Positions 63,001-64,000 of a DNA stretch of 64,000 bases are shown here, piece after piece. Numbering within the stretch: the stretch's first letter is position 1; each line of letters starts with the position of its first letter. This stretch comes from Sipunculus nudus (taxonomy: Eukaryota; Annelida; Sipuncula; Golfingiida; Sipunculidae): assembly GCA_026874595.1 (NCBI GenBank), contig CM049307.1:25521079-25585078 (forward strand), in the 5' to 3' direction. The notes beneath the pieces are model-generated. The model was given only the letters and a program-made list of their open reading frames with translations. It had not been told where the DNA came from and searched no databases. A program made the translations under genes and the position numbers.

Positions 63001-64000
63001 GTTTACTCACTAAATAATAATTGAACGGTATTTTTTGGGAAGCCTTGATATGTACTTACACATGGTATTTCAATGTGTACAGGCTCTTAAATGTTCCCTA
63101 ATGTGTAAATTCAAAACTTTTTGAGTAATTAAACTCCTCAAAAAAGTGTCTTTTATAAGCTCTTTTGATTTTTTACTTAATATCTGCCCTTCACACTCAG
63201 GATAGATTTATGCAGGTTTATGTAAGTTTTTAAACCAGTAATTAGTTTTGAATTTTTATTTCACAAATCCGGTGGTTTAGAAGGTCCTAGTCATGTGTAA
63301 TCTTGAGTTAGAACGCAAGACCTATAACATCACAGGTTTAACTTTATATATGCACCCCCACACAGTAAAATGACACATGCTTCATCACAAATAGTGTAAA
63401 ACCTGAGAAACATTAATGAGCTGGCTGTGGTAAATTTTCACAAAACTCCCTGAATGGGACTGAAGCCACACCAGTCTAGTTTATGGACTGCTTAATGGCT
63501 GCTGTCCAGATTACTGCTGACAGCTGTGTCAGTTTATTGTTGTGACTGCAAAGAAAATATCACCGGGCTCATTCCTGGAGGTCTTTCTTATTATTACTGT
63601 GAGAAACTCCAAAAGAAATCATCACTTCTTTATATGGTCCTCCACACCCTACAAGTCCATTTTTGTTTATGATATTATTGCTTTTTTCTCCCAAGCACTA
63701 ACTTGGAGAGCTGACCTTCATACTCCGCCGGAGGTGTTTTATGGGTTACATTCTGATTTCCCAGAAGGAATGCAATTTTTCTGAGTACTCCATGTTTGGA
63801 CCTACTATAACCTTCGGCTGTGCGAGATTACTATTCAATAAATAAAACAGAAACATAATAGGTTGTATCTGGGACAAGATACCCATAGAAAAAAGTTTAC
63901 AAATGCCTCATTCGACTATAATTTGAGGATGTTAGTGTGGTCCAAAAAAGCATTATTCTACTCTAAACTTTGTTGTTCAAAAGTTTAATGAAATCTAAAT
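57008..64000. other. No recognised gene; probably ASH2L intron or upstream DNA
   Basis: Seven kilobases without a confident exon. Short open stretches exist (minus 57,474-57,671; minus 60,960-61,150; plus 61,784-61,903), but none has a recognisable domain together with good splice borders. A fragment at 63,930-63,975 matches 50,915-50,960. Confidence 0.5.

Overview
The window is AT-rich eukaryotic DNA from an animal, with intron-split genes, GT-AG splice sites, many microsatellites and a very heavy load of interspersed repeats. The two recognisable host genes are conserved animal genes. The style of the repeats (short tandem cores inside elements with hairpin ends, of the pearl/Helitron-like kind described from oysters and clams) points to a marine lophotrochozoan, most likely a bivalve mollusc; the species is an inference, not something read from the sequence.

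Layout. 1-5,000: left part of a long dispersed element (called X1 here) with a Helitron-like element inserted in it, a second, inverted copy of that Helitron-like element, and a 37-bp minisatellite. 5,378-12,853 (minus): four exons of a degenerate-looking gene related to the MULE-transposase / calcium-responsive-transcription-factor-like predicted proteins of invertebrates, with a premature stop at one exon; a heat-shock-type promoter on the same strand at about 19.2 kb may be its start. 13,546-14,672: a compact relative of X1 (X3). 15.3-16.3 kb: another tandem-core repeat. 20,891-22,298: a 1.4-kb element with inverted ends and a 12-bp flanking duplication. 23,878-41,460 (plus): complete GGPS1 (geranylgeranyl diphosphate synthase) coding sequence in 11 exons, 301 residues, all exon phases agreeing. 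Its introns hold most of the mobile DNA of the middle of the window: the Y1 tandem array, a Tigger-like TA-flanked MITE, a 1.9-kb foldback element with 369-bp arms, a Helitron-like element and a ~34-bp minisatellite. 46,988-51,448 (minus): the last four coding exons of ASH2L, convergent with GGPS1. 51,931-57,007: Y2, an inverted relative of Y1, split by a nested 2.6-kb X2. 57-64 kb: no gene recognised; it is presumably ASH2L intron or intergenic DNA.

The two host genes are unrelated in function: GGPS1 makes the C20 donor for protein prenylation, and ASH2L is a core subunit of histone H3K4 methyltransferase complexes. The strongest non-gene observation is a family of elements (X and Y) that share the same two ends (a TGACCCATGGGTCA palindrome with GCTCAGCTG at one end, a 13-bp-arm hairpin with CAGCTGAGCT at the other) but have unrelated interiors. 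One member is inserted inside another, so both boundaries can be read directly from this window.
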